Position numbers and translations under genes: made by a program | The notes under the pieces: generated by a model | The model's input: the letters and a program-made list of their open reading frames with translations, nothing else | Databases searched by the model: none | What the model was told of the DNA's origin: nothing | Shown: positions 34,296-47,394 of the stretch, in pieces | How positions within the stretch are numbered: the stretch's first letter is position 1 | How the letters are laid out: every line of letters starts with the position of its first letter | Assembly: GCF_030247185.1 (NCBI RefSeq) | Contig: NC_080571.1 | Span: 113,205,067-113,269,066, forward strand | Length of the DNA stretch: 64,000 nucleotides | DNA from: Malaya genurostris | Taxonomy: Eukaryota; Arthropoda; Insecta; Diptera; Culicidae | Direction of reading: 5' to 3'

Positions 34296-36295
34296 TTAAG
34301 CATATTTCTCGGTTGCAATTAAAATCATGTTAGTTGATGGCCACACGAACCAACTTCGATTATACTTGGGTTCTAGTGCCTGAAATACCTACAATAGTGG
34401 AACTCACTTCGTTTTTCATCGATGTCAAAGAACTGTTTCATTCTGTAGGTTATACTAGTTAATGCACAAACAATCTCTTTGGTTTATTTTAAGAATCGGA
34501 GAGAAATATTTTTAATAGTATACCACGGTATTATATGAGAATATGATTGATGTGAGAAAAGGATCATTACACCACTATGTTGTATTAAAACAGGTTTTTG
34601 ACTATTTTATTCAGTGTGAACATATAGTAACAGTGTAAAGCTATGGTAGAGTTTTTTCGCCTTTTCGCCACTAATGTCGATACTTGTTATCGTGAAAAAT
34701 AAGACATTTAAAAATAAATTCAAAATTAAGTAAAAAGTAGTCAAGTAATGGGTACTTTTCTGGTTTTACGTTTTGTCAAGACTGCCGGTTACCAAAATTT
34801 CTTCCAAACGGACAGAAATTGCCCCTATTTAAAACAAAATAAACATGTTTTCGATTTGATTCCGATGAAACTCATGAACTGTACTGTGTTAATAATTTTT
34901 ATTAAGGGCCATTCACCTCCGATTCGATGCGATGTTGTATACAAACATTCACAGTACGATCATAACAGTTATTGTTTCTTTCGCAATTGTAGCTATATAT
35001 CATCTGATTAATGAATGTGTTTATTATGAATCATACAATAGTATTATCAATCATGACCGAGTCGACCCACTAGAATAAATATGTATGGCATCAGTGTCAT
35101 ACGATTTTCGCTGCTGTTGATTGTTTTAGCTAACCTTTGCCAACCAACACATATATTTTTCATTTTACTATAATCAATGGTGTAATCCGAGTTGATTAAA
35201 ATGTCATAAACTGTCTTTGCTGTTGATGAATTGATACAGCTCGCGAAGTGCGCTTTTCATAATCTTGTAATTGAAGATACTTTCAGGTGAATGATTTGAA
35301 AAATTCAGCTGTGCATTGCATCGCCCATCTATTCAGTTTTTCGCTTAGATACGTTTCCGGTAAATTTGAAGTAATAGATGAAACAAAAAATTGTCATATG
35401 GCTATACGCTGATGGAATAGTGGTAATGTTTGGTAATTGGCAGTCAAAAGACAGATGTCCAATGAATGAAACCACAGAAAAATTTTTCATACTCCAATTA
35501 TGATGGAAAACTGAAACCCATTCATTGCAAACAGCAAACCAATTTATAATCAAATTCACCTGAAATTGAACTGCTTCTTTTTCAATGCATTGTTTATTGG
35601 AATAGGAATCAAATTCAAATTGTTAAGATTTAGGGTGGGTGTATAATCACAAGTGGTGGTCCATCGCTTCTTTAAACTACAATGACTAAGGCAATGATTT
35701 TTCTATAACAACAATTATTTCAAATAATCATCCAAATAAATTAGACTACTCACCTACTTCGTGTATTTCAAGTTGAGTGGCGATACACTAACAATATTAT
35801 AGTATGCAGAATTTAAAATATAACAGGAGTTTTCAAAGACATCTTGAATGTTTTAAATTGCAATGCTTTCTTTTGAAAACCGAGAGATGAATTCCTTAAC
35901 TACCCCATGTTTGTAATGTTTATATTTCAATTGGAATCGAAACGTTTTTAAAACTAGATGATAACTTGAATTGTGGTTCATCGATTTGAAAGACTTGCTG
36001 GAATGCTTGAAATCAAAATAGAAAACCATTCCTGGCCTCATTTTTATTGATTATTCATATTTACTATTTCAAGGCACTGGTAAACAAATAAATTTGAGGC
36101 AATTTGTAAAAACTTATCTATATCTATATCTCGTAGAATAACCCGATTGCCCGATTGAACGAGAATTCATAATCTACTCCCTAGTGGTATACTGTTCAGT
36201 TTGAAGGACCGTACTAAAAATGCAAATACAAAAATGATCACCAAAAACTCTTTTCAAGTCGGATTGTTTTAAAACACTCAGGGAATAAATAAACA
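34296..36295. other. Stretch without a recognised gene
   Basis: It contains copy 2 of the 'CACCACTAGGTGG' repeat (about 34445-34615, plus strand). Beyond that, only short frames and AT-rich sequence are seen. No element ends or conserved proteins were recognised. Confidence 0.5.
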
Positions 36296-36420
36296 CAACC
36301 TGGTCAATTTACCCTAGGAGAGGAGGTTGACTAAACCAACTTTGCAAAAACATAACTAATTTATGTTTTTGCAAAGTTGGTTTAGTCAACCTCCTCTCCT
36401 AGGGTAAATTGACCAGGTTG
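36296..36420. repeat. Perfect palindrome: 60-bp arms, 5-nt loop
   Basis: Arms 36296-36355 and 36361-36420 are exact reverse complements over all 60 positions, with CTAAT (36356-36360) between them. The right arm ends in GACCAGGTTG, which runs straight into the head of a SINE (GGTTGGCG). Confidence 0.98.
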
Positions 36421-36510
36421 GCGTTCAATGTATAGGGCGCTGGTCTCACAAGGCAGTTTTCGTATGTTTGAGCCTCGATCTGAAAGGATTCTTAGTGTTA
36501 GCAGGATCGG
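36417..36510 (+). repeat. SINE head fragment (A and B boxes)
   Basis: GGTTGGCGTTCAATGTATAG, GGTCTCACAAGGCAGTTTTC and GTATGTTTGAGCCTCGAT match the first half of the SINE at 19495. It breaks off near 36510, where another dispersed repeat (relative of 8255-8400) begins. Confidence 0.8.
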
Positions 36511-37930
36511 AAAAAGTCATCATTTTTGCGATTTTTTTTCCAGAATTATTGTACAACAAAATAAATTCAAATGTTTTGCATGATAAAAAGCTTCATTCGA
36601 ACAACATTTTGTATTTTCTTGTGGAAAAATATTGATAAATAAGTCGGTGAAGAGGTATTTTCGAGAACGCTTCTTAAAAATCATCATTTGCGGTGTCCAC
36701 TGTATCTCAGCGCAGACTAATCAGAAGTGAACAAACGATCGCAGCATAGTTAGAGTTGGAATTTTTTGTAGACCCCAACGTTTCTGTTTGATTTTTTTTT
36801 AAATTATTGGTGGTTATTCAAAGTGAAAACTACGATTTTTCACGAAAAAAATTCGCCATTTTATATCTGTTAAACCTCCCCAAAGTAACAAACAACGGAA
36901 AGGAAAACGTTGTGGTCTGGTTTTTTATATGCAGAAAGTGTGTGCAAAATTTGAAAAAAAATTGTGCAGTAGTTTTTGAATGACGATGAACACGGACTTT
37001 CCAAACCTGCTTTCGAGGAAAACGCATTTAAAGGTGTTTGTCTATAAAATCAATGGAAACAATTAATTACTCCAGGGAGCCCGTAGGGTCTAACATTTTC
37101 AAAAAATCATATTTTTTCTTTTATAATTTACCATAACGAAACATTTCAAGAATGTTTTGTCAAGTTTTGAAGTGAATCGAAGTAGAAATCTTGGGCCGGT
37201 GCGACGAGCTTTTGCTTCTTCGCAGAATGAGATAGCCATAGAAAAAGAGCCATAACTTCCAGAGTTTCGTTCCAATAGGCTTGAAAATTTCACAGAAAAT
37301 TCTTCAAATGTTTTACTATAAGAAAATATAAAGAAAATAATAAATGATTTTTCAAAAGTGTTAGATGCGATTCTCTCTTGGTGAATTCCACACAACATTA
37401 ATCATTAGGTTTTGCACGATGACGACACAAATAAACTGCCGATGAATCAAGTTCATCTTTAACAGCTGCCGTGTGTTTGTTTTGTTTTGTGACTGCAAAT
37501 TAAAAATTGAAAAGTGCCTAGTAAAACGTGTTCCATAGTGAAAAGAACTAAAAAGATTGCCCTGTATGTGTTTCCAGCATCAAGGAGCGATTTTTGTAGA
37601 AATCTGTTTAGTGTGAGGCGACTGACAATTTTTAAATTCAAATGATGAACCTTTGATTAACTTTTAAACTGTAAACAAATACACGGCGACTGTCAAAACA
37701 AGTTCATTCTGTTCATTTTTGTGAGGTTATGTTAAGTTCGTGCACAACCTAATTATCAGACTGTAATTTTTTTAAGGACCGTGAAATACTCACAGTATGA
37801 AGTGTAATTGTAGAAAAATTCTCTCGCGGTTCATGCATTGAGAGACTCGAGTTCTTGTAGCATCTTCTACCAGATTGAAAATGTTGTATACAATATTGAT
37901 AAATATCGAGCAGCTTCTGTCAAATTTTCG
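36511..37930. other. Stretch without a recognised gene
   Basis: 36515-36645 is related to 8255-8400. The rest has short minus-strand frames (up to 99 codons) with no recognisable domain and is probably old repeat DNA. Confidence 0.45.
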
Positions 37931-38029
37931 GCAATCATTAACACTGCATGTACCATTCGATTAAACTCGACGAACTGAGTAAATGTCTGTGTGAGTGTAT
38001 GTGCGTGTAACAAATATTGTCGATCTTGA

Positions 38030-38848
38030 CATTCTTCATTAAATTCTGCACAGTTACTTTTGTGACTTTCCTGGTGGCAACTGTCCAGTTTTTTTTAACT
38101 CCTGCATGTTTTAAGACACTGTACCTTACTTCCGAAAGTGCCGCTTGACAATTGCCCAATACCTTTCAATTGGCCGAAGATCCGGGCAGTTTGGTGCGTT
38201 GATGTCCTTTTCCACGAATTGTACATTATTTTTTGACAACCACTGTAGAGCGGAGTTGGCGTAGTGGGCTGAAGCCAAATCCGGCCAGAAAAGAGGAGGA
38301 GCCTTATGCTTTCTGTACAGTGGCAGCATTCTCTTCTTCAAACATTCTTCCTCGTACACCTTGGCGTTAATTGTGCCCTTCGTGAAGAAAATCGACGACC
38401 GAAAACGACAGGTACAAATTGCTTGCCATAACAACACCTTCTGCCCAAACTTTTCCATCGCCACCGTGGTGTCAGCGTCGTCTAGGTCCTGGTACACCGA
38501 TTTCATATAATATTGCGGTCCGGGCAGCGCTCGAGAGTCTTCCTTGGCGTAGGTTTCATCGTCGATCAGGATGCATCCGTCTTTATTCTGTAGAATCCGG
38601 TTATACAGTTTTCGCCCTCTTGTTTTGGCCTGAACTTGCTGTACCAGGTCCTGGCTGGGACCCGTTTTCCTACCGGATCGGGGCAAATCCTTCATGGTAA
38701 GGGTCTTACCGAACTACTCGATAATATTTTTGACACTGGTGTGGTGCACTTTCACCCGTTTTGCAATTTCGTTGTATGTGACACCACTTTCTGAGCACCA
38801 AGAGAGCAGAATTTTCTTTCGCGTTCCCGGATCAATTCGACTCATCAT
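38030..38848 (-). pseudogene. ITmD37E-type (Tc1/mariner superfamily) transposase relic
   Basis: Reads from ATG 38848 (MMSRIDPGTRKKILLSW) through an N-terminal helix-turn-helix region, GVTYNEIAKRVKVHHTSV. An in-frame TAG lies at 38716-38714 (codon 45). The frame then continues to 38126. It carries the catalytic-region motifs IDDETY (first Asp), WPDLASAHY (second Asp) and RPIERYW (Glu); the spacing from second Asp to Glu fits a D37E mosquito family. About 100 residues are missing between VQAKT and KLYNRIL, compared with about 340 for the family. The C-terminus continues in another frame to about 38030. Inactive. Confidence 0.88.
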
Positions 38849-40080
38849 TGAAACGATAAACCGTACCGAAACCAATCGATTGCGCAGTCAAATCGAAGAT
38901 GATTTGATTGATTTCCACAAACTTAGTCTCAAATTAAAGTTCCTATAGTATCATGCTGTTTAACTTCATCCGGGAGCGACTTTCGGTTCCAGCTCTACAG
39001 GGTGCAATGCAAAATAAAGAAAAATTCTTAATAACTAGACATACCTCTTTACAAATTGAATAGGTTATGTTAGTTAATACTTAAAGAAAGTTTCTTATTT
39101 TATTCAAGATTTAAAAAAAATCACAAACATAAATTCAAATATAGTATATAATCATAGTAGTATTATGCAAAAGAATTCTTCAAAACTGAATTCTAGCCTT
39201 TTTAAATTTGTAGTATTTTGATCAATCTTGCTGTAAGATATAGGAGATAATGATGAGATAAATATGAAAGAGGCATCATTGCACCACTAGGTGGATTAAA
39301 ACAGGTTTTTATATTTCTGAAAAAAGGTTATAAATTTAGGAACAAATATTCAGATCGGCCATTCTTCGTGCATTACCAATAGGAAAGAGAAAACACGCTT
39401 CAATAGAATATAGAATAACGTTCTGAAAATAATCGTAAAGCGCCCTCTTCTCGTTTCGTTTCCGATTAGTAATATGCTTAGTCATAATACTCACAAATAT
39501 AGAACCAGTAGATGTAATGAAATATAGTATTATTAACAAATTCCACAAAAATCGATTTAATGTTGATATATTAAATAAGTTGGTTTTAAAGTTTTCGTTA
39601 ACATGACAAGAAGGCTTAAAATTATTCCTACAACAAAAATAACAGAATCACAGAAGACAATAGTAATTGTAGCAATAATTAAAGTAGTTTTACGAAGAGT
39701 ACACAATCAGCCAAATAAATATTAAAATTCGATTAATAATAGATATAGCTTTTCAAATCAACAATGTTGGTAAAAAATCTTAGACCTGAGTCATCTGAAA
39801 CGTGTTTAGAATACTTGGCACAGCAGCAATGATTAAAGAAATCGAAAAATGACACAAAACAACAAGGGATAACCCCCAATGAAACTTCGATTTGACAGCT
39901 GTCGGAATGTGCGTGAGAAAGTTGTTAGAACTTCCAATTACGTCGATTGATAAGCTTCCCACGCATCGACAATTTGCTGTGTCATGTCTATACGATGGTA
40001 CCGATTACCGATTCGTTTACCGGTGACAGTGATGGCAATCGAGAAAGTCGCGAAGGTGAGATGACGTAGCTCAAATCAAG
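38849..40080. other. Stretch without a recognised gene
   Basis: It contains copy 3 of the 'CACCACTAGGTGG' repeat near 39225-39315. Otherwise short frames only. The downstream part leads into the candidate upstream region of shade. Confidence 0.5.
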
Positions 40081-40432
40081 CTCGAACCAGTGGATTAGTG
40101 AGCGAGCACGAGCACACACTACCGAAGACAAACGCGAGTTAAGCAATAGGCGAATAGCCGAAAACGGTAGTATCAGCTGTACGTGGTCGGTCTTATCTGT
40201 TTACCGGGTGATACGTCGTTTTTCGTATGTCTTTGAAACTCTTCTGGTAAATAAATTAAAAGCGATAAAGAACGGCCGAACAATTCGAAAGAAGCTCTCT
40301 TGGCTCCAGCATTTGAATTTTGGCTGGTTCTGTTGGGCGCGAATTAGTCTACTAGCGAAGTCGGGCGCGTTCGATCAAACTTAGTGTTCCGGTTCCATCT
40401 AACATCACCGCCTCAGCTCAGCCAAACTATGG
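40080..40432 (+). promoter_or_regulatory. Candidate promoter and first exon of shade
   Basis: A stretch free of recognisable transposons, ending ...CTATGG|GTAAGTAC. The donor site at 40433 is close to consensus. The exon's last four bases, ATGG (40429-40432), join in frame with the acceptor at 49102. If real, translation would start at 40429 and add ten residues before the ATG at 49128. No TATA box is evident, so the transcription start is unknown. The join is inferred from sequence only. Confidence 0.5.
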
Positions 40433-42021
40433 GTAAGTACTCTGTGGTTTCATTGGAGGGATCGGCCGTTGTAGTTGTTATCAAACCGCAGTCAGTGCTC
40501 AATCGCTAGCCGTACTTCCAAGATTCCCACACGCGCGCGCACACGCCAAAACAAATCAATGAAAGAGACTGCCCCGTAACTGGACCAACGACCGGAACAT
40601 TGACCATGACAGTGAACACAGCGATCGCGGAGAAGAGAGTGTTGTTTGCTTTTTATTGCCGCTGCTGCTGCTACTGCTACTGGGGCTGTGCGGTGAAGTT
40701 GTGGTGCAGCAGCTGCTTTGTTCCGCGCAGCGCGTTCGGCCGTCTTCTTGAGTAATCCTGCGAGCGCCCCACGAAACGAAAGTGCAAGTGCAAGCAAAAA
40801 AAAAGTCTTTTGCTGAATGTGTTTTTTTTTCCTCCGACAAATTTTCCCACAACCGGTGAGTAGGTAAATCGGTGCAAATTATGCGTTCGAAAAGAAAAAG
40901 CTCAATTATTACAGTGATGACGACGTGCGGTTCGTGTCGACAGTTTTCGAACATGTTCAGACAAGTTTGCGCAATGCGCTATTGTTTTGATATCATTGCT
41001 TCGATCCGACTTCAGCGGCGTTGTTGGATGTAGGAGAACTTTTTTTTTTGCGACGAAAGTAATCAGCAGTGCAAATCTCGGCGTCATGTGATTTTGTGCG
41101 ATTAAAACAAAAGGTGTAAAAGTGGAAAAACGGCAGGATGAAGCAAAGATTAGTTTGCAGTGATGGCAAGGTGATAATGAAATTTCGTTCGCTGTTGTCA
41201 GATAAACAATAAATCAAAGATACCGTGCCGGTGTGTGAGAAGCAGTGTAAATAGGGTTAATTCGACGATAAGCACTTAATTGATCATGTGATAACGTGCT
41301 ATTTTCGTTCATGAGATAATAAAAGGAATGTATCATTATATCTTCAACGAAGTTTACAGTGTTTTGCAAGGATTGCCATTTTCGTGAAGTGATGTAGAAA
41401 CCATACCGCGCTAGTGAAATATCACTTCAAAAATACGATAGGTTTACTTGATAATTTTTGGATAATTAAACATTTCAATCGAATCAACATCTTAAAAAAA
41501 AAAGATGATGAGATTGCAAATAAAAAAACTACAAATCTATTTCGCATCAGATGCGAAAAGTGGTTAGGCAGGTTTTATCTCTGATCATCAGCCATCATCG
41601 AGAATCAGTAGCTGGAATAATTGGTTTGGAGTTGAGCGAATTGGGGACCTTGATCCTAGTCATAGACCTAAAAATTATAATGTTAATGGTTTTTTTCAAA
41701 CTGGTTTTGGAATTGTTCGAAGAAGGATATAACATCGCAAAAAAACTCGATATCCAGACACAACTGAACAATATATGTTATATGTTAGCGCTAATCATCT
41801 GCACGTTTAGAAGCATTATTCTTACCTTGTTTCTGATTTTTTTTTTATTTCTCATCCAGTTGATTTATTTTCATCTTAAGAATTCTTTAAGCAATGAATA
41901 ATGGGCGATGTACAACCATATACTCCTAGGGAAACCTGCTTTAGTATTTGCATATATTTATGACCTGTTTAACTATCAATAATTGCAGCACTGAGCCGAC
42001 CTCACATTAAAACTTACATTC

Positions 42022-42193
42022 ACCCCGATTCTCTATTTCGTTCGAATCGGATTGTTTCGATCGAATACGAAATTTTGCATTCTGTAGCTCGATCGAGTTC
42101 GAGTTTTCCATACAAAAGAGCATCACTCGATCGAATTACAGAATGCAAATTTTTACATTCGTTCGACAAAATCCGATTTGATCGAAATACATA
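42022..42193. mobile_element. Palindromic MITE
   Basis: About 75-bp imperfect arms face each other. The left arm's CGAATCGGATT and GCATTCTGTAGCTCGATCGA find partners in TCGATCGAATTACAGAATGC and AAATCCGATTTGATCGAAAT on the right. No coding content; target-site duplication not found. Confidence 0.65.
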
Positions 42194-42534
42194 ATAGGGG
42201 AGATTTTATCATAGATCAAAATGAGGTTGTGAGAGTTACATCTCCATAACACGATTGATAGAAGTTATGTGTCTGGTGAGCGTATGAAAACTTGACGCTT
42301 ATCACCTGAACCAAGTAATACCACTCCGCGAAATGTTACACTATTTTTCGACTGGACATTTCTAGTGAGATTTTGCAACACACTCCCACATGGGCATGGC
42401 TGCCATATAGCTGACTAAACGCTGCCAGCGGGAAAAGATACAGGCGACGATGTTTTGCAAAATTGGATTTGACAGCCGTCACTGACACAATTTTGGTAGC
42501 CGTCTGGTGGCCATGGCTGCCCAGGTTGCCAAAA

Positions 42535-43092
42535 TGCCGAGCGGGCTGAGGTCTCTTTTTACTGTACGTACCGCGTTTAAAAAAAAACGCGTAACTTCGG
42601 AAATCCGCGTAAAAAAACCCAAAAACTGAAGAAAATGCAAATATCTTAGAAATGCATAAAACGTCCATCTGGTGTAATCTCAAAAAAAAAATTTTTTGTG
42701 AAAGTCGACTTTGGGACTTTGAGAAATTGAGAATTTGAGACCGCATGACTTCGGAAATCCCTGTAGAAAAGAACGCAAAATGCAAAAAAAAAAATTGTTT
42801 GATGCCAAATGTTTTAGAAATGCATGAAACGTCCAAACCTGGTGTAGTATGAACATTTTTTCATTTTTTTTAAGAAAATTGAAAATTTTCCAAGTATCAA
42901 GAGTTTCAAAAAAAATTTCGGGATAACACCTGATCTCGAAGTTTCATGCATTCCTAAAACAAAACAAGAAAACCGCGCAACTTCGGAAATCCACGTGAAA
43001 AAAAACCGCGCGACTTCGCAAATCCGCGTAAAAAAACTGCATAACTTCGAAATCCCCGTCAAAAAAGCCGCGTAAAAAAGACTCCAGTGTAT
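42535..43092 (+). repeat. 'CTTCGGAAATCCGCG' repeat, copy 1
   Basis: Repeated units of the type CGCGTAACTTCGGAAATCCG separated by A-runs occur at both ends. The left edge (GTCTCTTTTTACTGTACGTA) resembles the reverse complement of the right edge (ACTGGAGTCTTTTTTACG). A middle part with ATGCATGAAACGTCC recurs at 48305. Non-coding. Confidence 0.65.
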
Positions 43093-43356
43093 TCCGAAGA
43101 TCACGAATTAATTGTTATGTCAGTACTAATACTTTTCTAGGGCTTCCTACGTGCAGCTCGAGTTCAATCAATTGTTTCTGATTCGTTTCGACGAAGAGAA
43201 GGATAATTCCATACAGGGTTCCCAAATTTAAATCTGTATTTTGTCGTGATACTATGGGATACCATTTCAAAATTTACTTTGTGGAAGAATGTGTAGAACT
43301 GAATCTCGAATATCTCGATTTGCACTTAACCCAACAACATAATCTTTGCCCCATGC

Positions 43357-44001
43357 CAGAGCTTGAAATTGTCACGCATTCTCAATGAAAGAAAGCAATC
43401 CAACAGCCTCATTTTCAACATTTTTCTGTCACATTTGTAAGTGACCGACACCAGAACAAACGAAGAGACACGAAGCATTTTCGTTTCTCATTGAAAAAAA
43501 AAGAGAGAGAGAGAGTAACTGCCAACGTCACTCTTACCTGTATGACAAGACGAGACCAAACTAACGTCTGCAGGGAGCATCGGCAGAATTTCAATGATCA
43601 TTCTTTCATCGATGTATTGAAAATCGGTGACGCTTGGCTATAAATAGTGACTAAAATATGACAAATCGAAGTAATTACATCCCAGAGCCTCTTTGGAAAC
43701 CGAAACTACTACAAATTCGAACACCAACAGGCAAAAGTCATTGTGAAACCTTTATCTGTCATTTTCGATTCTCAAAGCTTCGGTTGAATACCGACACTGC
43801 ATGCTATGGGATTTACACTGAGAAAACCGCTAATGACTGAAAGGGCAAATGAAATAAAGAACACAATTTTAAAACTACTTCTCCGCTTATGTCATTGACT
43901 GGACATGGATTTCGTTCTCATTGTTTGCAAGCAAAGGTGAGAGTAATTTCTCGTCATTTTCGTATATTTTGAGTCAATGAAAATGACTTTTATTAGCTCT
44001 G
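43357..44001 (+). mobile_element. hAT-type MITE A, 8-bp TSD CCCCATGC
   Basis: Ends CAGAGCTTGAAATTGTCA and (reversed) CAGAGCTAATAAAAGTCA. It is flanked by CCCCATGC at 43349-43356 and 44002-44009. The element is 645 bp, non-coding. CAGRG ends plus an 8-bp duplication indicate the hAT superfamily. Confidence 0.92.
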
Positions 44002-44009
44002 CCCCATGC

Positions 44010-45483
44010 TATCGAAAATATGATCAGCATTTTATGATGAAAGTATCAAAGAGAAAAACTCATGACTTTCGCTTGTCTTTCTCATGCTCGGACAACAGCT
44101 TTGGAGCAAGGGGCGCTAAAAATTTAAAAATTACCGTGTTTCATTCATTTCAGTGAATGTGTATAGTGACGTGAAATAGAGTAGAATGTAATGGTGTTAA
44201 AATATTACTCAAGTGAAATTGTTCTACTAAACGTTCAAGTGACAAATTATTTTGAAGTATCAGTAAATTTATTATTAAAGAAGTTTTTGGTATTTTTTTT
44301 CCATTGAATGTATTGTAATTCGTACCGTGCGTACTTTTGTAGGCGATCAATTTTTGCTATCTTTAACCCAGCTTATAATTTTATGTGTTAGAATAAATGT
44401 TTCGTGAATTCCTCAAACTTTTGTGTTGGTACACCGTTACAATTCTGAAAGTAAAGAAATGATATCTTGCACAATTCACACGATCTATCAACTTATGAGA
44501 ACGATTTTAGATGTTCAGAAATGTGAAGAAACGTGTTATTTTTATTCGTATTCATGTCATCCGGTAATGTCTTTGACATTACCCACTCACTTTTTCCGGA
44601 GGGATTAAAAATCTGTATCTGCAAATGTGTATGAAAATGATAAGAAATGGAAGCACAACAAAATAAAGAGGTCTTTGAAATCCGGATTTGATGGAACCAA
44701 AACTAGTTAAAAATTCGAGCATACGAGACTTCTTCGTTCGTGAACGTCGTTTTGTATTAGCAAAGTCCAAGAGGATGTTTTTCCAAAACTTTTCTGCTTC
44801 TGAAAACGTATAATGAAAAGATTTAGATACGGACAAAAGATACAGAAAACTAGCACAACTAATTTTCTATGAAATGTGATACGCAGAACAGTAATACATC
44901 AATGGAAGCTATAATAGATTATGTCCAAGTTTTTTTTACCTTTTACGACTTGGAAACAGAAACCCAATATATGAATTCTGGGCTAAAATACACGGAGAAA
45001 ACAAAAATATTTTCAAAAATTAAAATGTAATCAAAGAGTATAGAATTGCCAGAAAAAAAATCTATTTTCGATCGAAGCCCGGAGGAGAGTGGTTCATTTC
45101 GCCGAAAGTCGTTTCGTTGGGAATAGACAAATGTCAGGTGCATGAAAATCCTACTACAACAAATTGTAAAAGTGTTTCTCCCATTTAGAACAAATTTCAT
45201 TTTGCGCAAGGCACTCTATGAAACGGTTTCAAAACATAGATCTTTGTCTTTCTCATAAGGAAAGGATATACAGGAATCAGTTCGTCGAAATTGCTGGCTG
45301 TGTGTGTTCTTGTAACATTTGTGTGCACTCACTTTGTGGTACAATGTGCCTATTTGAATATGGCAGGGTTATAGGTGCGAAAATAATATGCGATAAGACA
45401 AGTACTCCAGAAGTGTCGTGAATACAATGTCGATGCAATCTTCAATTGAATCGACTCGCTCTCTGTAGAAAATCTAGTTTGAT
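44010..45483. other. Intronic stretch between two MITEs
   Basis: AT-rich sequence with short frames only; no recognisable gene or element boundary. Confidence 0.5.
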
Positions 45484-45491
45484 GTTGCAAA

Positions 45492-46147
45492 AGTTAAAAA
45501 GCTAATAAAAGTCATTTTCATTGACTCAAAACAGACGAAAATGACGAGAAAATAATGTCACTCTCAGCTTCGCTTGCAAACTATGAGAACGAAATCCATG
45601 TCCAGTCAATGACATAAGCGTAACAGTAGTTTCAAAATTGTGTTCTCTCTTTCATTTGCCCTTTCAGTCATTTCGGTTTTCAGTGAAAATCCCATAGTAT
45701 GCAGTGAAAATCCCAGTTCGGTATCCAACCGAAGCTTTGAGAATCGAAAATGACAGAAAAACGTTTCACAATGACTTTTACCTGTTGGTGCTCGAATTTG
45801 TAATAGTTTTTGCTTCAAAAGGTTCAGGGGTGTAATTACTTCGAGTTGTCATAATTTAGTCACTCTTTATAGCCAAGCGTCACAGATTTTCAATTATTCG
45901 AAGAATGAATGAGAATTGAAGTGTTGCTAATGCTCCCTGCAGGCGTTAGTTTGGTCTCGTCTTGTCATAGAGCAAAGAGTGACGTTGGCAATTTGACTCT
46001 CTCATTTTTTCGATCAGAAACGAAAATGCTTCGTCTCTCTACGTTTGTTCTGGTGTCGCTCATTTACGAATGAGACAGTAAAGTATTAAAAAGGAGACTG
46101 TTTTAATGGTTACTTTCATCGAGAATGCGTGACAATTTTAAGCTCTG
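45492..46147 (-). mobile_element. hAT-type MITE B, inverted copy, 8-bp TSD GTTGCAAA
   Basis: Reverse-oriented copy of the MITE at 43357-44001, collinear along its length. The right end reads TGACAATTTTAAGCTCTG. It is flanked by GTTGCAAA at 45484-45491 and 46148-46155. The left terminus is damaged (AGTTAAAAAGCTAATAAAAG instead of CAGAGCTAATAAAAG). Its own target-site duplication shows it is a separate insertion, not an arm of a foldback element. Confidence 0.88.
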
Positions 46148-46854
46148 GTTGCAAATATCGTTGCTTGAAACTACAAAACACGATATTGGATTTTTATTTA
46201 TTGGATAAAAAATATCTGTCTCAAATATTTTTTGTGAAGAAAACGTGTTGTGTAGGGCAATGCATTTTTTTATATTATAAATTATATACTTACGCATGGA
46301 TTGCTGAAAAGCCAAAAAAAAAGAAATTAACAAATATAATTTCACTCATGAAACCCGTACAAACTTTTCTGTTCATTCACTGGTGAAAAAATGCTCTGGT
46401 TTATAAGAAATAAAAACTGGTTAGTTGTATCATTACACTAACAAGATCATAGATAAAAGGAATCAAAGTTTTTAATAATGCACAGGTAAACAGATATTTC
46501 GAATGAAATCTTCTCAATTTTTATTGATATGCAATAAATAGTAATTGTAATTTATGTAACCTATTTCAACAACAATAATATCAGCTGAAAAACATATTTT
46601 TTCGTCATTGTTGACGTTGAAGAGAGAAATCGGAATGAAACAATCATATTCTAGTTTTAAGTTACACAAATTAAGTTTAAAAATCTACTAACTAAATAAG
46701 CTCCATTTCGCTGCGTGTGGGTATACTTCTACTAATCGAGAATTTTATTTTTTAATTTTTTGTTTAGTTGAGAAGCAAAATCAGAGACGAACAAACGACG
46801 AATTTTCGCATTAAATATTAGGCTTTATTCATTTGCTTATTTGTTTTTTTTTAG

Positions 46855-47130
46855 AACACTTACACTCAAGTCTCTTTTCATGCGATTTTTTTATACGAGA
46901 AAACCCGCACGATATGTTTATCGCGGATATCCGAAGGATATTGCACGAAACTAGGTCTCGGCGTTTCGAGAATTTTTGAGACATCCGGCGACGAAACAAA
47001 TTTTTTTCTTTGTTTTGCGCGAATTTTCAAAGTCATACTGTTTTCTTGCGATTGCGATTTTTTTTGCGCAAATTACGAAGTTATGCAAATTTTTAACACA
47101 TGAAAAAGACTTCAGTGTATTTTTTACACA
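46855..47130 (-). repeat. 'CTTCGGAAATCCGCG' repeat, diverged copy 2
   Basis: Contains ACTCAAGTCTCTTTTCATGCG, degenerate units such as CGCGGATATCCGAAG, and ends with GAAAAAGACTTCAGTGTA, as in the other copies. Strongly diverged. Confidence 0.45.
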
Positions 47131-47394
47131 TAAAAATGTTTGAGTTGACGAGTTTTTCACCTACTCGAACATTTTGGGAGCAACTTCGTAGATTTCAATG
47201 AGACTTTCTGGATATGTACAAACAGTACATACTTTGTTATTCCAAATTGGATCTAGACTCTGTTTTGAAAAGGGCCGATTTTTTTAGCGGTGTTTTTCAA
47301 ATAACTGTAATAAAAAAGTAATAAACTCTAAAAAAAAATGTGTTATATGAGTACTTTCTACAAAATTCGGATATTTCCGAGTGAAAACGTGCTT

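Noticed and set aside
41551..41901. 116-codon hydrophobic frame in the putative shade intron
   Set aside because: Its AT-rich composition alone gives a hydrophobic translation. There is no family resemblance, signal peptide logic or good start context.
43349..46155. One large foldback transposon with 650-bp arms
   Set aside because: Each arm has its own different 8-bp target duplication, so they are two independent insertions of one MITE family.
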